Shown one piece after another: positions 61,401 through 64,000 of a stretch of DNA of 64,000 bases (position 1 is its first letter; each line of letters opens with the position of its first letter). The DNA is from Symbiodinium natans (taxonomy: Eukaryota; Sar; Dinophyceae; Suessiales; Symbiodiniaceae). The DNA is taken from assembly GCA_905221605.1 (NCBI GenBank), contig CAJNDS010002337.1:2501-66500 (forward strand). Direction: 5' to 3'. Both the position numbers and the translations under genes were made by a program. Below the pieces are notes generated by a model. It was not told the DNA's origin. It worked only from the letters and a program-made list of their open reading frames with translations, and ran no database searches.

Positions 61401-62278
61401 TCGCCTCGCTCACTCCGGCTCGTCTGAGCAACCTTGGGACCCTTATCTTTGTCATAGGTTTAGGGTTTAGGGTTTAGGGTTTTGGGTTTTGGGTTTAGGG
61501 TTTAGGGTTTAGGGTTTAGGGCAACATTTTACATGTTTGAGGGTACTTAAGCTCAATAAGGAATGGCATGTTGCATTTTTAATACGATCCCAACCATGAT
61601 ACTAACAGCCCTTAGTGAGATGATTGTAGTATCCCCTGTTAGAATCCCCATGAAGGACCCTAAACCCTAAACCCTAAACCCTAGAATCCCCATTAAGGAC
61701 TGTTAGTATGAGGGGGAACATCCCAAGAGCAACCCGTCAATGCCTGACCCTGCGGAGGCACTGAACCACGCGCTGGCTCAGATGAGCTGCTTCTTGGCTG
61801 GTTTAGGGTTTAGGGTTTAGGGTTTAGGGTTTAGGGTTTAGGGTTTAGGGTTTAGGGTTTAGGGTTTAGGGTTTAGGGTTTAAGTTTAGGGTTTAGGGTT
61901 TAGGGTTTAGGGTTTAGGGTTTAGGGTTTAGGGTTTAGGGTTTAGGGTTTAGGGTTTAGGGTTTAGGGTTTAGGTTGGAGTAAGATCCGCATCTTCCTGG
62001 CGCCACCGCTAGCAGCTACCAGCAGACCAGTCTTGCTGTCGGCCTTTTTTTCTTGGTGCTCCTGATTATATTCTATCATGCTATATTATTTGATTGCATA
62101 TGAATACACACATCATATAGTGTTTTGTCATTATGTCTTTGTTAGGGCTTGCTATACTGTTATGTCATTGTCTTGTTTCATTTTGTTCTTTCATTGTCTC
62201 CAAGCCTGAAGCCCTGTCATCCCGGAAGTCACAGGCTCGAGCGCCCCTGCTCGGCTGGTGGACGAGCTGAAGGCTTGG
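43392..62278 (+). CDS. Multi-exon pentatricopeptide-repeat (PPR) protein gene (locus span)
   Basis: About twenty short exons on the plus strand encode typical PPR helices such as VSYNTVMKGFA, PDDITLGSLLDACIAEND, PDIIAYSVLIKG and VIHYTCLMSGCFRTKK. PPR proteins bind RNA one base per repeat and usually act in plastid or mitochondrial RNA processing; an organellar role is inferred from the family, and no targeting peptide was located. Several junctions keep frame through motif-correct joins (56.1-60.9 kb is best). Introns are 0.1 to over 1 kb and filled with telomere-like arrays and foldback elements. Start and stop codons are not located. Some exons between 47.6 and 51.2 kb are probably missed, and two genes cannot be excluded. 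Confidence 0.8.
44094..44215. repeat. (CCCCTAGAAA)n array
   Basis: About 12 copies of a 10-bp unit; seems derived from CCCTAAA-like DNA. Confidence 0.95.
44355..44460 (+). mobile_element. Foldback element family D
   Basis: GTAACCTTTAGCCTTTGTGG ... AAAGGTTAACCTTTGGTTCC. Relatives at 23930-24025, 59230-59330 (partial) and 63845-63915. Confidence 0.55.
44683..44776 (+). CDS. PPR exon (NYGLCLSAYSIFAHRGCFRA)
   Basis: After acceptor CCCAG the frame reads RKNYGLCLSAYSIFAHRG then CFRAEDAL, a full PPR helix A plus start of helix B. Phase agrees with the exon ending at 43455. The right end is uncertain: a GA donor (TTGAC then GACTTAGGG) is chosen because the frame stops just beyond at the TTTAGGG array. 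Confidence 0.7.
46017..46100 (+). CDS. PPR exon (VTFSCLINAALELNAPERTP)
   Basis: 28 codons begin after AAACAG and end at a GTGCCC donor, phase 0 at both ends. VTFSCLINAALELNAPER is PPR helix A and the following PPLLARFSE starts helix B, completed by the next microexon. A CCCTAAA array precedes it and C-rich DNA follows. Confidence 0.75.
46528..46545 (+). CDS. 18-nt PPR microexon (AGIAAK)
   Basis: Six codons between GAAGCAG and a GA donor (AAG then GACGCG). Joining 46100 to 46528 and 46545 to 46778 gives LLARFSE-AGIAAK-DHVLHF, the expected end of one PPR repeat and start of the next. Phase is 0 at both ends. Supported by motif continuity, not transcript data. Confidence 0.55.
46778..46867 (+). 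CDS. PPR exon (HVLHFRCYVAAGNVKDAEKL)
   Basis: 30 codons from acceptor ACAAAG. DHVLHFRCYVAAGNVKDAEK followed by LFYELDTKAD is a complete PPR repeat. A GA donor at 46868 gives phase 0 and joins to ATNLMLNLLL at 47426. If that donor is wrong the frame stays open to a GT at 46909, where a G-family element begins. Confidence 0.75.
47050..47152 (+). mobile_element. Foldback element family C, copy in PPR intron
   Basis: GGGGGTTTACGATACTAAGG ... ATCTTCGGGAACCCCC, in the intron between PPR exons 46867 and 47426, next to a G element. Confidence 0.6.
47426..47530 (+). CDS. PPR exon (ATNLMLNLLLLTCVNCEQPD)
   Basis: From acceptor TGCAG the frame reads ATNLMLNLLLLTCVNCEQPD then RAFQILWLGG, a PPR repeat. 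The right end is set at a GT that starts a G-family foldback element (GTTCATGTGGGTAG). An earlier donor within the last ten codons is possible because WLGGLSCLE departs from the PPR pattern. Confidence 0.65.
48252..48348 (+). CDS. Candidate exon before a G-family intron (NRAISTLDPSVEPLQAFTPQ)
   Basis: 32 codons from ACGCCCAG to GTTCATGGG, where a G element begins; continues APTPEPQSPACR. It lies within the PPR locus but lacks a PPR motif. Confidence 0.35.
48349..48450 (+). mobile_element. G-family element, well-preserved copy
   Basis: GTTCATGGGTAGTCATTAGT ... CACTACCCATGAACCTCCAAG; perfect 12-bp outer inverted repeat (GTTCATGGGTAG / CTACCCATGAAC). Confidence 0.7.
48759..48812 (+). CDS. Candidate exon (GWFATLGKGGKWQYPRFR)
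   Basis: 18 codons, phase 0 to 0, between TTTGCAG and GTTTGG, inside the PPR locus. Function unknown. Confidence 0.35.
48900..50150. other. Telomere-repeat-free island with a 100-bp direct repeat
   Basis: 1.2 kb nearly free of heptamers. A block GAGCCGGTTGCCCCGG...ATGTTGTACTTT at 49220-49321 recurs, diverged, at 49895-49995. A 30-bp tandem (CCAGGACGCGTTCTACTACG) sits at 49396-49455. Open frames occur on both strands (up to 112 codons, minus), with no recognised motif. Possibly an inserted element in a PPR intron. Confidence 0.45.
50430..50720. repeat. Minisatellite, unit about 23 bp (TTGCACAATGCCCACGAAA)
   Basis: About 12 diverged copies of GCACAATGCCCACGAAATTTT within the PPR locus. Frames across it are repetitive in all phases. 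Confidence 0.9.
51111..51500. repeat. Paired arrays around a PPR exon
   Basis: CCCTAAA 51111-51238 on the left and TTTAGGG then GGGGTTA units 51333-51500 on the right of PPR exon 51242-51339. Confidence 0.9.
51242..51339 (+). CDS. PPR exon (VSYNTVMKGFAAARARLGCF)
   Basis: VSYNTVMKGFA is a textbook PPR helix A, followed by ECMRSLLEML of helix B. The exon sits between a CCCTAAA array (51111-51238) and a TTTAGGG array from 51333. The donor is either GTTTAG at 51340 (phase 2) or a GA at 51325; both fit the next exon's phase. Confidence 0.8.
51799..51926 (+). CDS. PPR exon (HNLQPDDITLGSLLDACIAE)
   Basis: Reads HNLQPDDITLGSLLDACIAE then NDMTVANEIAELLLTHGG, a near-perfect PPR tail and next repeat (PDdiT...LL.AC). 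The frame is also open about 30 bases upstream, so the acceptor could be the AAG at 51769-51771. A GT donor (GTAAATATAAG) is assumed at 51927; AT-rich intron follows. Confidence 0.8.
52176..52224 (+). CDS. Possible PPR exon (NSGKELNRVMCASAAA)
   Basis: A short open frame NSGKELNRVMCASAAA resembles the N.vi.AC...G part of a PPR repeat and ends at GTGTTG. Its phase does not match the preceding exon as drawn, so one of the borders is wrong or it is not used. It lies just upstream of an E-family element. Confidence 0.35.
52276..52374 (+). mobile_element. Foldback element family E, copy 3
   Basis: GGGATGTTCGCCCTTATACT ... TAGTATAAGGAGGAGCATCC, between two PPR exons. Confidence 0.7.
52437..52494 (+). 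CDS. PPR exon (GTLFIKGFVRAGGAF)
   Basis: Acceptor CCCATGCAG; reads LLDSGTLFIKGFVRAGGAF, matching the LIKGFVRAG core of PPR helix A. A GC donor (TTTT then GCATAC) gives phase 1 and joins to C-LQKALSLYDAMKKQ at 52879, restoring a full repeat. Confidence 0.65.
52879..52922 (+). CDS. PPR exon (LQKALSLYDAMKKQ)
   Basis: Starts after CTCACAG with two bases that complete the codon from 52494. LQKALSLYDAMKKQ is the classic PPR helix B (A..lyd.M). The end is uncertain: a GC donor after CAA is chosen, but the frame stays open to a GT near 52950. Confidence 0.7.
53167..53188 (+). CDS. 22-nt PPR microexon (EEMLQP)
   Basis: After CTGTAG the bases encode (x)EEMLQP and end at donor GTTTGGGAG, phase 2. Across the 98-nt E-family element the reading continues G-SGLYPDIIAYSVLIKG, giving an unbroken PPR repeat. 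Confidence 0.65.
53189..53286 (+). mobile_element. E-family element acting as a 98-nt PPR intron
   Basis: Starts with donor GTTTGGGAGCTTATACTAAC and ends GGGGGGAACATCCAAG. Removing it restores the PPR frame (EEMLQP-G-SGLYPD). The element ends and the splice sites coincide within a few bases. Confidence 0.75.
53287..53397 (+). CDS. PPR exon (SGLYPDIIAYSVLIKGLVDQ)
   Basis: SGLYPDIIAYSVLIKGLVDQ then HQLAKALEILEDSLL is a near-consensus PPR repeat. It begins directly after the E element (acceptor CATCCAAG) and ends at a probable GT (GTCGGG). Among the most secure exons in the window. Confidence 0.85.
53681..53788 (+). mobile_element. Foldback element family F, copy in PPR locus
   Basis: TGGGTGGTTGTAAAAATTAT ... 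CATAATTTTGACAGCCACCC; terminal inverted repeats of about 20 bp. Confidence 0.7.
54209..54313 (+). CDS. PPR exon (EDMKAEGQSPDDIILTHLLE)
   Basis: Reads EDMKAEGQSPDDIILTHLLE then GGAGALMPLLWPLWG. The first half is the M.aeG..PDdi.l PPR signature. Acceptor AACGTCAG; donor GTTCAGGG is set where the TTTAGGG-type array starts, but an earlier GC donor is possible. Confidence 0.7.
54775..54854 (+). CDS. Probable PPR exon (CRYERNCELGRQIFQD)
   Basis: Acceptor GATGCAG and donor GTATTT flank 26 codons reading CRYERNCELGRQIFQD then NGGPPTICSK. NCELGRQIFQ resembles PPR helix B; the repeat is divergent. It lies 0.45 kb after the previous PPR exon and in the same direction. Confidence 0.5.
55468..55522 (+). 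CDS. PPR exon (DILAMGVVPSDVTLATAL)
   Basis: After TTGCCAG the frame reads DILAMGVVPSDVTLATAL, the M.GVvPs.vTlatAL PPR tail. Further in-frame codons GGC AAA are followed by TAG; a GC donor at 55523 avoids the stop. A 149-bp G-family foldback follows. Confidence 0.7.
55533..55681 (+). mobile_element. G2-subfamily element
   Basis: TCATGGTACTTGCTAACCAG ... TTGCTTAGTAAGTACCATGA, 149 bp. A relative lies at 42263-42365. Abuts the 36-nt PPR microexon. Confidence 0.65.
55682..55717 (+). CDS. 36-nt PPR microexon between two foldback elements
   Basis: Twelve codons YGLAFGVKHLWE lie exactly between the end of one G-family element (ACCTCCAAG) and the start of another (GTTCACGCGTAG). The sequence fits a PPR helix and follows TLATAL of the previous exon, but the phase with 55522 is ambiguous. 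Confidence 0.5.
56102..56143 (+). CDS. PPR exon (VTLLKLFGRCGVHQ)
   Basis: 14 codons, phase 0 at both ends, acceptor TTTGCAAG and GA donor (CAG then GATTGC). VTLLKLFGRCGVHQ joins EALAMVQSWEQRFG at 57043 to make a complete PPR repeat, supporting the non-canonical donor. Confidence 0.75.
56700..57032. repeat. CCCTAAA array, about 330 bp (longest in window)
   Basis: Starts with CCCGAAA variants, then more than 35 CCCTAAA units. It lies inside the PPR intron just before exon 57043. Confidence 0.95.
57043..57096 (+). CDS. PPR exon (EALAMVQSWEQRFGSKPS)
   Basis: 18 codons after CTCCCAG, ending at donor GTGTCT, phase 0 to phase 0. EALAMVQSWEQRFGSKPS then VIHYTCLM (next exon) is the expected PPR helix B, tail and next helix A. 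Confidence 0.8.
57127..57338. repeat. TTTAGGG array, about 210 bp
   Basis: Starts 30 bp after PPR exon 57043-57096. With the opposite-orientation array upstream of that exon, exon 57043 is bracketed by CCCTAAA on the left and TTTAGGG on the right. Confidence 0.95.
57340..57580. repeat. CAACACACAACACGCAA minisatellite
   Basis: AC-rich short units between the TTTAGGG array and unique DNA in a PPR intron. Confidence 0.95.
57919..57965 (+). CDS. PPR exon (VIHYTCLMSGCFRTKK)
   Basis: Acceptor ATCTGAG, GC donor (AAGAA then GCACC), phase 2. VIHYTCLMSGCFRTKK is a PPR helix A; the last codon is completed by the G at 58755, giving KK-YDSAWAAFELML. The intron spans a repeat array, so the join is supported only by motif and phase. 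Confidence 0.8.
58755..58829 (+). CDS. PPR exon (YDSAWAAFELMLANGIEPDA)
   Basis: YDSAWAAFELMLANGIEPDA then TTIA is a PPR helix B and tail. A GA donor (AAC then GAATCC) leaves phase 2 and joins G-ATG-CTT at 59877 to read TTIAT-MLPGMVASQQ. Confidence 0.85.
58883..58992 (-). mobile_element. K-family element, inverted copy in PPR intron
   Basis: TAATATAGGGGCCTTAATAC ... GGAATCCTATCCGTATTTTT; mirror orientation of the 53983-54085 copy. Confidence 0.55.
59877..59906 (+). CDS. 30-nt PPR microexon (MLPGMVASQ)
   Basis: Acceptor CCTGAG and GC donor (CAGCA then GCCGCC) bound ten codons reading (T)MLPGMVASQ(Q). The last codon is completed by G at 60860, giving QQ-WDRVLILARKAF. All three joined pieces fit one PPR repeat. 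Confidence 0.7.
59928..60094. repeat. (TTTTGGGG)n array
   Basis: About 20 copies of the octamer, the motif of hypotrich ciliate telomeres; one unit is TTTTGGAG. Flanked by TTTAGGG variants, so it likely arose from them. Confidence 0.95.
60331..60427 (+). mobile_element. Foldback element family E, copy 5
   Basis: GGGATGTTCTCCCTTATACT ... TCGTATCAGGGGGAACATCC, in the PPR intron downstream of the TTTTGGGG array. Confidence 0.7.
60860..60925 (+). CDS. PPR exon (WDRVLILARKAFANGNSPP)
   Basis: After ACACCAAG the frame reads WDRVLILARKAFANGNSPP, a PPR helix B continuing from 59906. The right end is uncertain: a GT lies after CCTCCC, but the frame stays open up to the TTTAGGG array at about 60941. 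Confidence 0.65.
61373..61457 (+). CDS. Candidate exon (MQQAQDFRLAHSGSSEQPW)
   Basis: Open frame between CCCAAG and GTTTAG of a TTTAGGG array. It reads SMQQAQDFRLAHSGSSEQPW then DPYLCHR. It may belong to the C-terminal part of the PPR gene or be unused; no motif is recognised. Confidence 0.4.
61524..61598 (+). mobile_element. Foldback element family L, copy 2
   Basis: CAACATTTTACATGTTTGAG ... AATACGATCCCAACCA shares both ends with the GT32 intron element but has only one copy of the 34-bp unit. Confidence 0.7.
61598..61727 (+). mobile_element. E-family element with an internal telomere-like insertion
   Basis: The element is interrupted by CCTAAACCCTAAACCCTAAACCC (given as 23 bp at 61659-61681). 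That insert is flanked by a 19-bp direct duplication, TAGAATCCCCATGAAGGAC and TAGAATCCCCATTAAGGAC. The right end abuts the exon at 61728; an L element lies immediately left. Confidence 0.75.
61728..61800 (+). CDS. Exon of PPR-gene C-terminal part (AEALNHALAQMSCFLA)
   Basis: Begins right after an E-family element (acceptor TCCCAAG) and ends at GTTTAGGG, the first unit of a 174-bp array. SNPSMPDPAEALNHALAQ then MSCFLA is helical. Phase 1 matches the two leading bases of the exon at 62235. Confidence 0.6.
61801..61974. repeat. TTTAGGG array forming an intron 5' end
   Basis: The first unit GTTTAGGG directly follows the exon ending at 61800 and supplies the GT donor. Confidence 0.9.
62000..62220. 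other. Intron interior, no gene seen
   Basis: T-rich DNA after the array at 61801-61974; no open frame or known repeat. Confidence 0.5.
62235..62278 (+). CDS. Exon of PPR-gene C-terminal part (APARLVDELKAW)
   Basis: After GTCACAG, frame (G)SSAPARLVDELKAW ends at GTGTGG. Phase is consistent with 61800. The frame stays open to the next array (VWYHF), so the donor is uncertain. Confidence 0.5.
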
Positions 62279-62480
62279 GTGTGGTATCACTTTAGGGTTT
62301 AGGGCAGTTTAGGGTTTAGGGTTTAGGGTTTAGGGTTTAGGGTTTAGGGTTTAGGGTTTAGGGTTTAGGGTAGTTTAGGGTTTAGGGCAGTCTAGCGTTT
62401 AGGGTTTGGGGTGGTTCAGGGCTCAAGAGTCCGTGGGGAGTAGGGCGATGCTCTTCGGACCCTCAGCCCTTCCTCTGCAG

Positions 62481-62524
62481 TTCTGGCAAAGTTTGAGCAG
62501 CGACTCGGCATGGGAGCCCCTAAG
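62481..62524 (+). CDS. Candidate exon (LAKFEQRLGMGAPK)
   Basis: CTCTGCAG acceptor and GTCGTA donor bound 44 nt reading (x)LAKFEQRLGMGAPK. A helical segment probably continuing the same gene as 62235; the joining phase is not settled. Confidence 0.45.
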
Positions 62525-63036
62525 GTCGTACGGGAAAGGTTTCAGTTAATATTCTCCTACTGTGGCCCTTATATTCCCTTGGGGGATCTTCAAAGAGGGA
62601 AAGGGGGCAAAAAGTCCGGGGAAGGGGAGGGAGGAGCAGTGGAAGAAGCATGTGTTGTCCGTGGCTGGGTGGGGTTAGTGGGGGTTTCACACACAGAGAT
62701 GGGTCTAGGGTTTTGGGTTCAGGGTTTACGGTTTAAGATTTAGGGTTAGGGTCGATGACTTCGAGGCTCCATGCAGAAGGCCGGGATCCGCATTTCGGCG
62801 CGCGGCGCGGCGGGCGCCGGAAGGGGAGCTTGAGCCCCGACTGGCTTCCGGCTGAGTGCAGCGTGGGGGAGGGAGTGGATCAAGAGCTCCCGGGAGGGGT
62901 TTAGGGTATAGGGTTTAGGGTTTAAGGTTTAGGGTTTAGGGTTTAGGGTTTAGGGTTTGGGGTTTGGGGTTTGGGGTTAGGGTTGTGCAGGGGCTTTTGG
63001 GGGTTTCGGGTTTAGGGCTTCGGGCTTTAGGGTTTC

Positions 63037-63128
63037 TTGATAGCCCAGTGGTGCCGTTTTACCTTTTTGGTTGGTTCTAAATTCTAGGTTCCCTCATAAA
63101 ATAGCCAACCCCAACAAGGGTACCCTTA
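63037..63128 (+). mobile_element. Foldback element family M, copy 2
   Basis: TTGATAGCCCAGTGGTGCCG ... AAGGGTACCCTTACATTA; about 70% like copy 1 by eye. Confidence 0.5.
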
Positions 63129-63318
63129 CATTAATATGGTTAACGCGCTACCACGGTTTTTTTGGGTTTGCACGAAGGACCTTTCATTTTTCCTGTGTTG
63201 GGTCGAAGAGGATCTTGTTTATTGTTTAGGACGATTTTTCAGAGGCTTGGGTAGGTTATCCTACCTGCTTGCCTGTCCATGCCTATGCCCTCCCGCCTCA
63301 CAAATGCTTAAACTCCAG

Positions 63319-63425
63319 GCGGCCCACAATTACATGGATGTTGGGCCTGTTTCTTTGGGTGTTTGTAGTATTATACTCCTTCTTCTAATAGTCATGTACT
63401 ACTGTACGTTTATACTAGTATCAAC
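63319..63425 (+). CDS. Candidate exon with a transmembrane segment
   Basis: From ACTCCAG: AAHNYMDVGPVSLGVCSIIL then LLLIVMYYCTFILVST, one strongly hydrophobic span. The 3' border is at a CCCCAAA array. May belong to the next gene. Confidence 0.4.
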
Positions 63426-63429
63426 CCTG

Positions 63430-63645
63430 AACCCCAAACCCCAAACCCCAAACCCCAAACCCCAAACCCCAAACCCTAAACCCTAAACCCTAAACCCTAA
63501 ACCCTAAACCCGAAACCCCAAACCCCAAACCCTAAACCCAAAACCCTAAACCCTAAACCCTGAACCCTGAACCCTAAACCCTAAACCCTAAACCCTAAAC
63601 CCTAAACCCTAAACCCTAAACCCTAAACCCTAAACCCTAAACCCT
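63430..63645. repeat. CCCCAAA to CCCTAAA array
   Basis: Six to seven CCCCAAA units then about 25 CCCTAAA-type units, a second example of variant blocks. Confidence 0.9.
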
Positions 63646-63654
63646 GACTCGGAG

Positions 63655-63730
63655 TATCTGAGGCAGGTTGCCATCCGCAAGTGTTGCATTAGAGATTCGC
63701 GTTCCTTGGCCAGCCCCTTTGAACTTTGGG
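63655..63730 (+). CDS. Candidate exon (YLRQVAIRKCCIRDSRSLAS)
   Basis: 25 codons from CTCGGAG to GTTTGG, between CCCTAAA and TTTAGGG arrays, ending PFELW. Function unknown. Confidence 0.4.
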
Positions 63731-64000
63731 GTTTGGGTTTAGGGTTTAGGGTTTAGGGTTTAGGGTTTAGGGTTTAGGGTTTAGGGTTTAGGGGTTAGGG
63801 GCTAGGGGCTAGGGGTTAGGGGTTAGGGGTTAGGGCTTCGGGGTAGTAGTATAGTAGGTAACCTGCTTTGCACCCGCCGAGCTTTAGCGTTCCCCTAGGA
63901 TGCTGGACAACCAAGTTTTGCGAGTGCGATGGCTCAAGAGCATGAAATCTGTCAAACGTGATGCTCTATCGAACCAAGACCACTTTTCGGAACCTTTACC

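Larger units (their letters stand above)
1..64000. repeat. Dispersed telomere-like heptamer arrays (TTTAGGG / CCCTAAA)
   Basis: Over 60 arrays from 3 to about 40 units occur in both orientations, mostly inside predicted introns. They are not telomere ends, because unique DNA and exons lie between them. Degenerate units (TTCAGGG, TTTGGGG, CTTAGGG) are common. Left-of-exon arrays are mostly CCCTAAA and right-of-exon arrays mostly TTTAGGG, with exceptions (for example 12.4-12.5 and 13.5-13.7 kb). Confidence 0.9.

Overview
This is nuclear DNA of a eukaryote, most likely a dinoflagellate; that assignment is an inference. The support is: plant/alveolate-type telomere heptamers (TTTAGGG/CCCTAAA) scattered through the interior; very short coding exons (18 to about 260 nt) split by many introns; introns whose donors are GT, GC or GA while acceptors are AG; all recognisable exons on the plus strand; and a large pentatricopeptide-repeat (PPR) gene. 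No rRNA, tRNA, spliced-leader gene, CRISPR array or bacterial-type operon was seen. Species cannot be told from the sequence.

Layout. 0-19.2 kb: many short candidate exons of unrecognised plus-strand gene(s), separated by telomere-like arrays, a TATATATG satellite (3.2-3.8 kb) and C-rich DNA (14.65-15.03 kb). 19.3-20.9 kb: a gene for a GT32-type glycosyltransferase (DXD sugar-binding family), with four exons recognised. 22.8-30.2 kb: candidate exons, among them four ankyrin-type exons (25.3, 27.2, 28.05 and 28.77 kb). 31.5-43.0 kb: more unrecognised candidate exons, some joined in frame across very short introns. 43.4-62.3 kb: a long PPR gene, about 20 exons recognised by motif; several junctions were checked by reading phase. 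63.3-63.7 kb: two more candidate exons.

Two superimposed repeat systems dominate. (1) About fifteen families of short (about 55-130 bp), usually foldback elements, labelled B to O here. Several copies coincide with introns, so they look like introner elements (mobile introns). (2) Arrays of TTTAGGG/CCCTAAA and its variants (CCCTGAA, CCCTCAA, CCCCAAA, TTTTGGGG), mostly inside introns. Introns often begin with TTTAGGG and end in CCCTAAA, so transcripts could pair intron end to intron end. Several arrays sit inside foldback elements, twice between short duplications of the element, which suggests insertion or expansion at seed sites rather than old chromosome ends.

Certainty. The PPR, glycosyltransferase and best ankyrin exons are recognised by protein motif. 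Most other exons are listed only because an open frame lies between plausible splice sites. A 25-codon open frame is common by chance, so those carry low confidence and some will be wrong. Exon ends are predictions by eye without transcript support.
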